Assembly (NCBI RefSeq): GCF_001632365.1
Contig: NW_024468512.1
Coordinates: 267,162 to 331,161, forward strand
Origin: Laetiporus sulphureus 93-53
Lineage: Eukaryota; Basidiomycota; Agaricomycetes; Polyporales; Laetiporaceae
Reading direction: 5' to 3'
Length of the DNA stretch: 64,000 nt
How positions within the stretch are numbered: the stretch's first letter is position 1; the number at the start of each line of letters is the position of its first letter. The notes beneath the pieces were generated by a model, which was not told the origin of the DNA, searched no databases, and worked only from the letters and a program-made list of their open reading frames with translations. The position numbers and the translations under genes were made by a program. Of the stretch, positions 36,665-47,609 are shown piece by piece.

Positions 36665-37954
36665 ATGCTCACCATGCCCGTCCAAGGTCTTTCAGTTGCT
36701 AATACCTCCCGTAGGAAAGAGACAACTCGGTACGAGCGAGCGAAAGGAGCTAGACGCGGAAAGACAAAGCAAGGCTTGAAGCGCTTCGGCGCTGGCCTCA
36801 CGCGCCCCTTTGCGGCCAATCTCCCAAAGGACATAGTGCGGCACATTTTCCACCTCTCGATTTCTACCCAGTCCTCTCGGGATTACTTGTCACCCTCACG
36901 AATGGCGTGTACCCTCGCACTGGTTTGCAAAGAAACTGCAGATTGGATGCGTCCCCAAATCTGGCGTACTGTGTATATGACGAACGCGACGCAGGCAGCC
37001 AAGATATATCACGGACTACAGAAGGGCGCAAAGGGACATCGTGCCACGAAGCACTTACTAGTGCGGAACGTCTGGATACGCACAGGGGATGCGTGTGTTC
37101 CATTTCACGAGCTGCTACTTGATCATCACCACAAAGACATCGGTACGATGTTGATGGGTGAGCACGTCGAGAGCTTAGCGATTGACTGTGACCTCCTCAG
37201 CAATGGGTGGCTCACGGGCTCCATGGCCCGACCAAGACAAGTCCTACTCCTTGATAGGTCAACGGCCACTTCAAGAGCACCGCGGCCACTGCATCTCAAT
37301 CCGGAGTTAAAGAGATTCTTCCGCGAGACAACACACTTGATCATCGGGGAATACTGGAACAAGGTTGCGCCCTTCCTTGCGGACGATCAAGATTCCGAGT
37401 TGTTCTTTGCATCCCTCATGTCCCTATGTGTGCGTTTCCCGGCATCGATAGACACCTGCACTGCAATAAGGCTGGCCAAGGAACTTTCTCGCATGAAGAG
37501 TATTGAACAAGTCATCATCTGCATTGACAATGGCTTCGGCACAGTGATTGCACAATCGAACCCCGTCTGGCGTGTTCTCAAGATCTTGGAGCCGCATACG
37601 CGGAACCTGATAATTCTCCCTCGAGGGCTATCGCTCGAGTCCGAGTGGGACGAGATTATTGAGGGGGGTGATACAATCTGGAAACGCGCATCTGATCCCA
37701 CGCAACGTAAGCCAGGACCTGAGACGCGTTCGAAGGAGGAAGACTGGGCAGCGTTTGCTGGCTTCAATGCGGCCAGAAAGGCTTCGTCCTCTCTATCTTT
37801 GCTGGACTGTGGCCTCGCACGAGCCACATTGCCAGTGGAGCGAAATACCCTTGTAGATGAGCACGACCTGCCGCGACCATATCCAAGGCCTGGACCCGAA
37901 CCTTACTACATGCCGCGGTCGGATTGGTACCATCCGAACCGGACAGGCTGGTGA
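36665..37954 (+). CDS. F-box-like basidiomycete protein
   Basis: Single exon, 429 aa, ATG at 36665 (a second ATG follows at 36674). A basic head is followed by a divergent F-box, LPKDIVRHIFHLSIST (residues 53-68), then CTLALVCKETADWMRPQIWR, the usual continuation in the very large F-box-like families of Agaricomycetes. The rest has alternating helices and hydrophobic strands without a named repeat, and ends in a Pro/Tyr-rich tail. F-box proteins link substrates to SCF ubiquitin ligases; the partner is unknown here and many such proteins are lineage-specific. The absence of introns contrasts with its neighbours. Confidence 0.8.
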   Translation: MLTMPVQGLSVANTSRRKETTRYERAKGARRGKTKQGLKRFGAGLTRPFAANLPKDIVRHIFHLSISTQSSRDYLSPSRMACTLALVCKETADWMRPQIWRTVYMTNATQAAKIYHGLQKGAKGHRATKHLLVRNVWIRTGDACVPFHELLLDHHHKDIGTMLMGEHVESLAIDCDLLSNGWLTGSMARPRQVLLLDRSTATSRAPRPLHLNPELKRFFRETTHLIIGEYWNKVAPFLADDQDSELFFASLMSLCVRFPASIDTCTAIRLAKELSRMKSIEQVIICIDNGFGTVIAQSNPVWRVLKILEPHTRNLIILPRGLSLESEWDEIIEGGDTIWKRASDPTQRKPGPETRSKEEDWAAFAGFNAARKASSSLSLLDCGLARATLPVERNTLVDEHDLPRPYPRPGPEPYYMPRSDWYHPNRTGW

Positions 37955-39550
37955 GAAGGTGAGTTACCCGTACTGGCGCTAGATACAATAAATTATTGTG
38001 CATGTGTAGATGCCAGCGTTATCGGCGCGGAGACAGCATTGTATACTTCTAGTCGCGCCGCTTCCGCAATTGATCATAGGTCGTGTTCTGCAACTGCGAG
38101 CTGAGAACCTTTTCCAAGTGATAGAGGGCCTCGTAACCACCATCAAAAGAGAAACACGCCCCGCTCATCCACTGCCCTTCTGGAGAGCGCTCTCAATAGT
38201 ATTGAGAACCCTCGAAGCCATGCCCTCAGCCCACTCGATTACCGTGCTGGTACCTATGCTCATCATCGTGTGACTCACCTCATGCCGCGCAAAGTACGAA
38301 GCGAGACTGGCGTGTCTGCTGACGCGTACGCATACAACTGACCACATGAGCGTGGGCGCGTAGGTGATCCGGGGAATTGATATGCAGCGATCAGTGCACA
38401 TTGCACTCCTCATGATGTAACCAGCAACATACCTGTTCACGAAGGGTCTCGATTCTCGAAGGAACCACGTGGAGTAGCCGGAGACATAAGTGTCATGATA
38501 TTCGCGCTTACAGTCCGCTGCTATCAGGGTCCCTGAGAGGCCGGACAGCAGACAAGCAGAGAAGACCAGTCAGTCGCAGCTGGAGACCAGATGTGATACA
38601 TTGGTGGGTGGCGACGAGGGATTGATACTTCACTGCCGAAGGATCCCCTTCCATGCAATGTAAATGTATCCGCATCGAGACGTTCCGGCGATGGTGTGAC
38701 TCCGAGCTTGGAGTCTTTTGAGCCGCTTCATCAATGATAGTTATTCATTGCGTGGTATGGCACTGCCGGCGGGGGTTAATAGTTAACCTGCTATAGGTGG
38801 TCTCCTCACAGCAATAGTGGTCTAATTCGCAATAGGCATCAACGTCATCTTGACCGCAGAGAAGGCGAGCTAACTCGTGTGGCACCGCATCGATGCTCAT
38901 TACGGAAGCACCTACAATAGTGTCCCATCAAGTTATCAACTGTCCCTAAATTATGGACGTTATGGTCAGCATCGCAGATTGCATCTCGATAAGACTGAAT
39001 GAAAGCGAATGAAGACAGCGCGTAGAGAAGACATCCCCGATGATGGTCGGATATCAAGCAGTCAATTGACGCCAAAATGTTCCTCGCCATTCACGGAAGG
39101 TGATCCGCGAAGAGCACGAACTGGTGGTTTGTAACTCGTTGCTGAACATTGACGGCGAATGAATCAGAGAGCACTGGGTTTAGATCGTCTAGGGTCCCTA
39201 GACGAGAGGAGGGTCGAAACGCTGCAGAATGCTGACATACCGTGGAAAAACCAGGGAAGAAGGTGTGGGAGCAAGTAAGAGAGATGTGGCATCGTCCCGA
39301 TGTGAAGGGCACAGCAAGCGTGCCGGAGGCTACGAAATCTCAAATAATATGCCGTCATAGCCGTGCTTCTAGCGATCGTGCCTCCAAAACAATCGATATA
39401 GTCCACAAGAGCTCCGCGACGACACGCCTGCTTGAGCCATCTTCTAGCTGACCTTGTAATATATCGAGACAACACACGTTTTACACGCACCTGCACGGGT
39501 TTACATCATCTCACGGATATCCGGATGATCTTCTATTCCGGGAGAAACCT
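37955..39550. other. mostly non-coding; weak minus-strand gene remnant near 38165-38660
   Basis: A minus-strand ATG frame at 38654 (reading into LTGLLCLSAVRPL) can be joined by a GTAAGC donor at about 38512 to a frame containing YVAGYIMRSAMCTDRC, but the exon order downstream is unclear and no domain is recognised. 38700-39550 shows nothing convincing. Confidence 0.3.
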
Positions 39551-39979
39551 CTATCCAAACTGCAAACGAAAGAAGTTCGCTTCGTACATTAGTGGTTCTA
39601 GAAGATGGTAGCTGCCATCACCGTGCTCACGGACAGGGCCCCTCGAGGTCGGCCGGCTTGCGGAGAATTCAGCAAAGATCGTCGCTTCCCCGGATTCACT
39701 CGGTATCATTAAATCTGGACGAGTATCTGTTACACAGGATTGTGCAATTTTCAGTAAAACTCTCACATAATCGACTTGGAGGAAGACAAGACCGTGTTAG
39801 TTGTATTTATTGATCGCCACGGTCTGACGGCACGTGTCCGCGTCTATGCCGCAAACGCGTCTCGCGGGTTCTTGCACATCTCCATCCTCGCAAATTCCTT
39901 GAAACTTGCGACGATGTTCAAGTGGTATACTTGGAAACTTCTGGCCATGACCAACATCATTAGACTTGGTCACAGGCAT
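39551..39979 (-). CDS. hypothetical small protein, two exons
   Basis: Predicted exons 39979-39829 and 39774-39551 (minus strand), 124 aa. The 54-nt intron has a GT start, a CTAAC branch-like element and an AG end, and joins two frames in phase (TC-L-DYVRVLLKIAQ). The product has an even, non-repetitive composition ending in LLEPLMYEANFFRLQFG. No family is recognised and the N-terminus could lie further upstream. It may be a gene fragment. Confidence 0.35.
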
Positions 39980-40716
39980 GCTAGGGGCAGAAATTAGTCT
40001 TGGTTTGAGACAGCAACCTGAACGATTCAGGAAACGCCTACCCAGGTACCCAATGTTCGCATACCGGCAGCTTCAGGCACGCAATGCAGATATCGCTGAG
40101 TACGAGCCTAATTGTTCTCCTTTGTCACGGTATTTGATTTAGCAAATTGGTTGCAGTAGCCTGATCCGAAGGTCGTCTCCGATTGCCGAAATGCGCATGT
40201 TTTGAGCCACCCGTCACAGGAAGGTGAGACCGACGTATCCGCGGTCATCTTGACGTGCTGCGAGTTGATGCCTGCACTCATCTCCTACCTGGTTGTTCAG
40301 GGTTTAGCGGAGGCATGTCAGATTTTGCGAAAGCATACTCGCGGTCCCCCGTAGCCGTGGAGTCCAGGACATGCTGATCAGATCCCGACAGACACGCTGG
40401 ACGAACCTCCATATGTCTCTATACCGTAAAGGCTGTACGAGGACAAACTATCGGTGGCTCCTGGCCTGCCCTCCTACATGCCATTGATGGTGGTCACCAT
40501 GCTTGGAACCTTCTGACCCCGGCTGATGAGGCTTGTGCACGCCGATTCGTTGGTCTGCCTCGTTTCTGAGGTCCCACCGTTCTTCACGTCAAAAGAATTA
40601 TTTGTCATTGCGCGGGCAAACCGACACTGTGTTCAGCCGGTGAGGTCCTCCGTATAAAATGGAGTAGGATGATTGATAGGTTTGCAGTCTCTCCCCCCTC
40701 CCATCCCTCTATCGTT
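39980..40716 (+). promoter_or_regulatory. upstream region of the ankyrin-VWA gene; TATA at 40653-40659
   Basis: TATAAAA at 40653 sits 64 nt before the ATG at 40717. An earlier ATG at 40669 is only 16 nt from the TATA box and so would lie at or before the transcription start, which decides the start in favour of 40717. The rest shows no coding signal. Confidence 0.55.
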
Positions 40717-42468
40717 ATGGCGAATCTTCACGACGACGCCTTCCGCGGCAAGCTGACCCTTGATCGCCTGAAAACGTATCTTGCCTCCAGTCCCTCTGCG
40801 ATAAACTCGGTCGGAGGCAAGAATTCCTTGACTCCTCTCGCTGCTGCATGTTGGAATGGTCACCTGGATGTCGTCAACCTTCTTCTCGACAATCCAATCC
40901 ACCTCGCTGACCCGGATGTCCCTTCCCGTTACGGACGCACTCCCCTCCACATCGTCACCACACACGCCCGTATTCGCCGCATGGAGATCGTGCGCGCACT
41001 CATCGACGCAGGTGCTGATGTCGATGCCCGCGACGAGGATGATTTTACTCCACTCATGTACGCGGTCGCAGAGGTGCGGGATAAGGATGTCGTGCGCGAG
41101 CTCGTGGATCGTGGCGCATCGCTGTCGCAGCAAAACAAGCACAATCAGACCGCGAGGACCCTCGCCAGAGAGGCTGGGTTGGAGGACGAGCTGCGCACGA
41201 GGGAGGAGAGGAGCTCGAGTCGAGCGGAGATCATCAACCTTCTCGTAGCCCTGGTCGTATTCATTTTGGCATATGTCAATAGCGGGCTCGTAGAAGACGT
41301 CATCAAGGGCACCGTGCAGCAACTGTATGGTATCACTGGCACGAAAGGCACCAAGGGTCAGGATCAGGAAATCAAGCCTGCGTTTGACGAAACGCTAAAG
41401 GATATCAACGACATCAGAGAGGAGCGGAAGAAGATGAAGGATCTGGAGGCAAGTACTTCCCACTCTCCTCTACGATATATCACTCATTTAAGGAATTCTC
41501 AGGTGAACGGCGGGTCTCGCGGTGATCAAAAGCTTGTAGATGGCAAGGATATCGACGAGAAAAACTCTCTTATCACACCTATCAGCCCGGATTCTCCAGC
41601 TTCTGTTGCATCTATTATTCCGGATGTATCCAAGCCGGAACCTGTCACTGTCGAGGAATTCTCCTCCGCCGTGAATCAATACGCCCACGAGACTAACCTC
41701 GAGAAGTTCTTCGCACCTGGAGACCCTTTCCTCGAGGAGCTCGCTAAAAGTGCTGCTGCACTCCGTAACGACCCCACGACGCTCCTTGGGTCCCCAAAGA
41801 ACATCAAACGTCTCATCGCCCTCTCGCTTTACCAACCGGTCATCTATTGTGACGATAGTGGCTCTATGCACAAGGGCAACCGCTGGTCCGACCAGAGGGA
41901 ACTCGTCAACCGCGTAGCTCGCATTTCCACCAAGATTGTCCCGGATAACCTTGGTGTTGAGCTTCGCTTCATCAACTCGAAGGCCTCCAGTAATCTCACT
42001 GCCGCGGACGTAGATGCCGCTGTTACTGCGGTGAGGCCTTCGGGTGGGACGGCCATAGGCACAGTCCTCCGCCGTACGATCTTGGAGCCGCTCGTTTACG
42101 AAGTGATCTCCGACCCTAATCGAAAGCTCAGCCGTCCGCTTCTCATATGCACCATCACTGATGGTTGTCCCTCCGGCGAGCCTCAGACCATGCTGAAAGA
42201 CGTAATTGTCGAATGCAAGCGCAGATTGGTGGATGCTGGATATGAGCCGCATTCGGTGATGTTCAGCATCAGCCAATTGGGAGATGACAAGAAGGCGACC
42301 AACTTCCTCAACGACCTGAGGCATGAGCACGAGATCAGAGATGTGCTCTACTGCACCACTGACCGACTTGACAGCAAGTTCCAAGAGCTTGCGTCGAATG
42401 AGAAGAGGTTGGAGGAATGGCTCTTGAAGCTGTTGACGAAGCCGATTATGGACGCAGGGGCGGAGTGA
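40717..42468 (+). CDS. ankyrin repeat - von Willebrand factor A domain protein
   Basis: 583 codons if read straight through; 565 aa if a 54-nt GC-AG intron (41449-41502; GAG then GCAAGT, ending TCTCAG) is removed. Ankyrin repeats cover about residues 25-160 (LTPLAAACWNGHLDVVNLLL, GRTPLHIVTTHA, DFTPLMYAVAEV). A hydrophobic segment, IINLLVALVVFILAYVNSG, follows at about 170-188 and may be a membrane anchor or buried helix. The C-terminal half is a VWA domain with a MIDAS-type DDSGSM, a Thr/Gly loop (PSGGTAIGT) and an acidic site (TITDGCPSGEP). VWA domains bind partners through a metal ion. The combination is known from uncharacterised basidiomycete proteins. No enzymatic domain is seen. Confidence 0.85.
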   Translation: MANLHDDAFRGKLTLDRLKTYLASSPSAINSVGGKNSLTPLAAACWNGHLDVVNLLLDNPIHLADPDVPSRYGRTPLHIVTTHARIRRMEIVRALIDAGADVDARDEDDFTPLMYAVAEVRDKDVVRELVDRGASLSQQNKHNQTARTLAREAGLEDELRTREERSSSRAEIINLLVALVVFILAYVNSGLVEDVIKGTVQQLYGITGTKGTKGQDQEIKPAFDETLKDINDIREERKKMKDLEASTSHSPLRYITHLRNSQVNGGSRGDQKLVDGKDIDEKNSLITPISPDSPASVASIIPDVSKPEPVTVEEFSSAVNQYAHETNLEKFFAPGDPFLEELAKSAAALRNDPTTLLGSPKNIKRLIALSLYQPVIYCDDSGSMHKGNRWSDQRELVNRVARISTKIVPDNLGVELRFINSKASSNLTAADVDAAVTAVRPSGGTAIGTVLRRTILEPLVYEVISDPNRKLSRPLLICTITDGCPSGEPQTMLKDVIVECKRRLVDAGYEPHSVMFSISQLGDDKKATNFLNDLRHEHEIRDVLYCTTDRLDSKFQELASNEKRLEEWLLKLLTKPIMDAGAE

Positions 42469-42796
42469 GGGTCTTCTGTTCTCCATCTATGGCCTTTCTG
42501 ATCACCGTGTCATTTCATATTTTGTTCTAGCACTTGTTACAGTACATTGCGACTTCATTGGCGAGATGTAACCGTAGTAATTCGCACGTTTCTGACTTGT
42601 TCGCTTGCGGTCATCTCGTCGTTGTACATCATACACTGGCAGTTGTGAAACCGTTCCTGCTATATGATGTAATTGTGTACTGCTAGCCGCGAGACTCCCG
42701 GATGCCTACACTCTGGATTGCACAGTATCGGGGCGCTTCGCTCGGTGCATATTCCACGGAGAGGTGCACGAGATGACATGTACCTACGTAGGACAC

Positions 42797-42867
42797 TGCG
42801 AATATTTTATTTATTTTTTTTTGTACATTTATTTGTATACCGCGCTATGCGCGGTTTGCGAATATTT
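42797..42867 (-). mobile_element. extremely 5'-truncated LINE insertion with 11-bp target-site duplication
   Basis: The insert proper is 42808-42856 (49 bp). On the minus strand it has AACCGCGCATAGCGCGG, then TATACAAATAAATGTAC and an A-rich tail. Perfect 11-bp direct repeats TGCGAATATTT flank it at 42797-42807 and 42857-42867. The same 3' end occurs in the larger LINE copy at 50040-51726. The insertion lies in the spacer between the convergent ankyrin-VWA and protease genes. Confidence 0.85.
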
Positions 42868-43000
42868 CACCGGTGCAGGAGGTGTATTTAACGAGGGGAG
42901 GAAACGGGTATCTTCCATAAGCGCGTTTAATGTGACCCTTGTTCCTGGACGTCACAGCATGGGTTTCTCACATATAGTGGCTTTACTGCCGCCAATTTCG

Positions 43001-44374
43001 TCAATTTATAGAATCCTCGAAACAGAAGTCGGTGAACTTGATAGATAGACGTAGAATGAGCAGTCAGATTATCGGGGGAAGGGGGGATGAGAAACGCACC
43101 GCATACTTTTCTCCCATAGGATAGGGCACCAGAGAAACCTCGGAACTCTCGGCATCCTCTCCATCGATCTCCTCGATCCTCTTGCACTGGCAGCCCAGCT
43201 GCACCACCGAAGGAGAGGTGCGCTCCATAACGATCTTGAACGTATTCTTCTTCTTGTTGCCGTAGCTGAACAGTCCTTCGGTGCTCAATTTATCGTCAAG
43301 TTGTATTTCGTTCTTGACGACATCGAACACGAGCCATTTGTTCAAAAATTCTGCATCTGCGACCTGCAGCGCATACAGGACCTTGTCCTTCGTCACTTCC
43401 GCTGGGAGAGCGTTGAATTTGGTTCCGCTTCCCATTCGAACGCGCGCAAAGCTGAAATATTTGGAAAAGTTGAGATAGAGGCCACGCGGTGGAAGTGTGC
43501 CAAGCGCTGCATGCTTTTTGGATGCGCATGCTCGAATCCTCTTTCCGAACTTGCCTATTCCGAGCCAAGAGAACACCTCCATAAGAAGGTCAAGCGTGAT
43601 TCGAGCTCCTCTGCTGCCAGCTCCTGGCCGTGCAGGTCCATTATTGCTAAAACCAGGGTGAGTCAGACGTCTTTGAAATATATATGTACATAAAACTCAC
43701 TGGATAGCGACAATGGTAGGACATCCCCGATGATACATCCATACAGGAGAGCCGCTAATGCCTTGCTCCGTCTGAGCATCATATTCTAAACGACGTGTGT
43801 AGCAGCCCATGCAGTGGCCCGTGGACGTTTTGGGCTGTCCAGCTACATCTGTAGCACGATAGCCGGTGACACATAGTTCACCGGGCAAGGACTGCTCGTA
43901 GCCTAAGCAGATGCTGAAACCGAAGCCTTCTAGATCGCCGACTGGAAGTGAGGAAAGGATGATTGCACCGTAATCCGCTTCAGGTGATTTATCTCCCGTA
44001 CGATAAGTGTCGGATACGCGACAATTGTCCTTGGTGATAGGATGCTCAACTCCAAGGATGTTTACGGAAGGTTGTGTTGAGTTCGATGGCTGGCCGGTGG
44101 GTTCGTCTGCAGTATCAAGGATAGGGAGGAGGTTGTGGGCAGCGGTCAGAATAACGACACCCGTAACATCGGGTGGTCGGAGAATGAAGCCACTGCCATA
44201 GGTCAGATTACGACCCGGGCCGGAATAAAATACGAGCTTGATGACATTGCGTGCCTCAAAGCTGGCGTCGTGGAATGCCCGTCGCCCGTCAAGGTTGGCC
44301 AAGGGAGCCTGAGGCCTGCCAGCCCATCCATCGTGCTTCACTTCATCAGGAAGGAGTAATTTCCTCCTAACCAT
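43001..44374 (-). CDS. trypsin-like serine protease with unnamed C-terminal domain, intact triad
   Basis: Exons (minus strand): 44374-43701, 43646-43100 and 43036-43001, 418 aa. The start MVRRKLLLPDEV is shared with the downstream paralogue. The protease half has His80 in VVILTAAHNLL, Asp134 in EADYGAIIL and Ser207 in QGISGSPVW, the order and spacing of a chymotrypsin-fold (S1/V8-like) enzyme. No signal peptide is evident, so an intracellular location is likely. Residues about 225-418 form a second domain (RGLYLNFSKYFSFARVRMG, DGEDAESSEVSLVP) found in both paralogues; it looks beta-rich and I cannot name it. Intron 2 is supported by the same position in the paralogue. Specificity and substrate are unknown. 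Confidence 0.85.
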
Positions 44375-45902
44375 TGCAACGCAGGGCAGAAACGAGATCG
44401 AGGCGTCTGCTGTGAGCAGTGAGGGGAAAGAAGACAATATGCTGATGCGACTGCTTCAGAACGTTTTTAAAATCTTGCAAGAGCGGCGGACAGCAACGCT
44501 GACATCGTCGTGTTGCGGCCGAGACGTGTTGCGCGATTCTGTTAGATCCGGAGCTGATCAATGGATTGAACGGAGCAACTGGGAAAAGCCTCAAACACGT
44601 CTAGCCTAGCATTATGATCTCTGCAAGGCGATGTTAGATGCTGCATTTTCAGTTTTGCTAGCCATTCACATCCCCTTTTAGCAACTTCTACTAAGACAAC
44701 GAGACGGAAAAGTTTTATGAGGATGCAGTCCGAGATCTGCACAGACGCTCTGGATATGCGCACACATAATGAATGGAAGGGTAGCAGGGGTCGCCGGGAC
44801 ACTCACCTGCACCGCCTACGACGACTTCGCGAAGATATAGCATGCGGCTATCGCATGCCCAACCAGCGCGTTTCCTATACTAATTGGGCGATCTGCAGCA
44901 AGAACGTTCAGTAGCTTTGATCGCGCGATAGGGATCTGATGATCACCGTGTGAGGCTTTTTTAGAACTCAATCTTTTATCGTGAGGCCACATACCGCCAG
45001 CGATACTTGGCCCTTCGCCAAATGGGCGTGTGCCATTCTTCTCATTGTTCAGCATGAACCTGGCAAAAAGTATAGAGATCAAAAACTTGAAGGAGGGGTC
45101 AACCAATGGCATAGTGACTTGTGGACAGAGATTAAAGCTGCGTCACCCAAGGCTGCGGGACACGTATCAGCACATTGTGTTGATCAAACGATACACAAGT
45201 AGGTGATCCCAAACTGCTCAAGTGAAGCGGTTCTGCAGCGTCAGTTCTGCGTAGCCGAGACGTCTGTATATGCCTTCCAAGTGTCATGTGTACTAATCGC
45301 AAAACGGGTAGTCAAAATTTGAGCGAGCTCAAGGCTGTTGGAGAAGTTTGGCGGCGGAGCGCACGAGGAGCGACCAGCGCCACCAGCCTCGTGCCACGGA
45401 GCGCAAATACGGGCGCGAGTCGCTGTCACGGAGTCAACACCACCTCGATCGTGGACTCACATCCCGAGCCTTTATTCCTACATGTCGACTTAGGTAGCAA
45501 CAAGGAATTGAAGGTGAGGCCCGGTGAGGGTTCATGCAGCCTCGGGAGAACGCGTTACGGGGCCATCGACCAAGACACGGCCCTAGCAGTGGTAGCCGGT
45601 GAGAGTCGTACGCGAGACTCGAGAGAAGCATTTGGTCTATTCCGATGGATCGTAAGGTCTGTTCATATTTGACCGTTTAGCCCACGACGCTGACTTTACC
45701 CACAAGCAAAGAAATGTACATCAGATGGGACGCGCGGGTACTCAAATAAATATTACTAGCCTACTACAAACTGTCGGGAAAGAACCCTACACGTCATACG
45801 ACCCGCTCGTTGAGAATAAGTGGCTGCTGTACGTTCTATTACTTGTAAAAAGCGCTTCTAGACCCATCTCCTCTATTCTACTATTGCTGAAATCTCACTG
45901 CT
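44375..45902. other. spacer between the two protease paralogues
   Basis: 1.5 kb. A minus-strand frame at 45112-44816 has protein-like stretches (FKFLISILFARFMLNNEKN; ISIGNALVGHAIAACYIF), but no complete splice pattern could be made and no domain is recognised. Probably a gene remnant or chance. Confidence 0.35.
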
Positions 45903-47313
45903 CTAAGATCCTACGATGTTTGTCGCTCTTGCGCAACTGGTGAAATGGATCCTCCGGAACGAATGTTTTAGAAGTGAATGCGAATGTTTGTCAACGCTTT
46001 CGAATCGGAATTCGGTGACCTGCGAACGGTGAGCGCCAGTTCGACATATGACTACGATAAAACTCACCGCGTCCGAATCGTGTCCTTCCAAAGGTACGAA
46101 GGACACTTCTGAGCTCTCCGCGTCTTCTCCGTCTGCCTCCTTGATACGCGTATACTGCATTCTCAGTTGCATTGCCGAACCATCCTGCTGCACTACGATT
46201 CTCGCCCTATCCTCTTGCCGAACAATGCGGAATAGGCACGCATCCTTGACTTGATCGGTTAACACCGCCTCGCTTTTGGCAGGTATGAATTCGACCCATC
46301 TTCTCCCCGGCTGTGCTCCCGCAATCTCGAGCACGTACAAGTCCTTGCCGGGAGCGACTTCTGCCGGCAACACATTGAACTGAGTTCCGGTACCTAGGCG
46401 CACACGAGCGAAATCCATGTTCTTCCTGAAGCTCAGGTAGAGACCACGCTCAAGGAGAGTCGCCGGTCCTGCCCGCTTCTCTTTGGGCGTATATGCCCGG
46501 ATCCTCCTGCCGTAATCGCCTAAACTAGCCCACAAGAAGACATCCTTCAAGAGATCTGGCGTAATGCGTGTACCTCGGTGCACGCCATTATCGTCCGTGG
46601 CATCGTTGCTGTCAATAAAGATGATCAATATATCTTCGCAAGCCATTCAAGGAGATCGCATACTGGATAGCGAGGACGGTCGGATAGCCTTGGCGAGAAA
46701 CCCATACGGGAGAGCCACTCATCGATCGCTCGTTCTCTGCCAGTGCAGGATACTCGAGATGTCGAGCGTGGCAGCTTGTGCAGCGGCTCGTGGAAGTGGT
46801 CACCGTGTCTGCAGCATCTGCGGCTCCACACCCACTGATTCTGAGCTCTGCTGGGGCGGATTCGTTACTCCCGAGGGTCATGCTAAACCCGAAACCACCG
46901 CGAGCCGCCATGTTCGATGATCTTGGGCGCAAGATCACACCATAGTTTGTATCAGGGGTCCTTTCTCCGTTTATATATGCGTTGGATACTCGAACATTTT
47001 GTTTAGAGACGGTATGTTTCTCGCCGCGGATGATGGCGGTGAGCTTTGGCAGTATTTTCCCCGCTGCATTCACGAGATTGTACGCAGCGGTCAGGATTAC
47101 GTCGAATGCACCGTCCGGCGTTTTGAGGAAAAACCCGGCGCTGCATGTCGCTGATCGTGATCCTGGAACACCGGAAAAGAGTCTGACGATGTCGTTAGAA
47201 TCGGGTTGGACATCGGGGATGTCGTGGTCGGAAGAAGTGTGAGCAGGAAGGGGATTTGAAGACCACCCTGGATGCTGTAGGTCGGCAGGAATGTGGAGTT
47301 TCCGTCTAACCAT
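45903..47313 (-). CDS. trypsin-like pseudoprotease paralogue (catalytic His and Asp lost)
   Basis: Exons (minus strand): 47313-46664, 46608-46068 and 46019-45903, 435 aa; intron positions and phases match the neighbour at 43001-44374. At the catalytic positions it has Tyr78 (VILTAAYNLV) in place of His and Asn123 (DTNYGVIL) in place of Asp, while Ser199 (RSMSGSPVW) remains. The frame, introns and C-terminal domain (RGLYLSFRKNMDFARVRLG, DGEDAESSEVSFVP) are otherwise intact, so it is not an ordinary pseudogene: it looks like a protein kept without proteolytic activity, for instance as a binding or regulatory partner (inference). A TATA-like CATAAAAG lies about 66 nt upstream of the ATG. Confidence 0.83.
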
Positions 47314-47609
47314 GATATGCGAAGCGTTAGGATGCAGTGCGTGTCTTACTAAGGCCAGTCGCTCAGGTTGTTCAGACCTTTTATGTCTCGTTCAGAGACA
47401 CGAAAAAGAGCGGCGATGGACGGGATCGACCCTAGCATAGTCTACTAGCACGTTCTATCACAGAGTGATGAGCATAAACTGAACAAGCGAGTAGCGGAAG
47501 GTAACTATTCTGCACATTTTACGACGGCAGCGAGGGAGATTAGCACTGAGAGTGACAGGTATGAGTCTAACACAGTCCTGATTTTAATTACATCAACTCC
47601 TGACGCATG

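Noticed and set aside
38165..38440. A minus-strand frame containing HEVSH, which resembles a zinc-peptidase HExxH.
   Set aside because: The motif overlaps a consensus donor (GAG|GTGAGT), so it is probably split by an intron; no third ligand or peptidase fold is visible.
44816..45112. A minus-strand protein-like frame between the protease paralogues.
   Set aside because: No start, splice phase or family match could be assembled; too short to defend.
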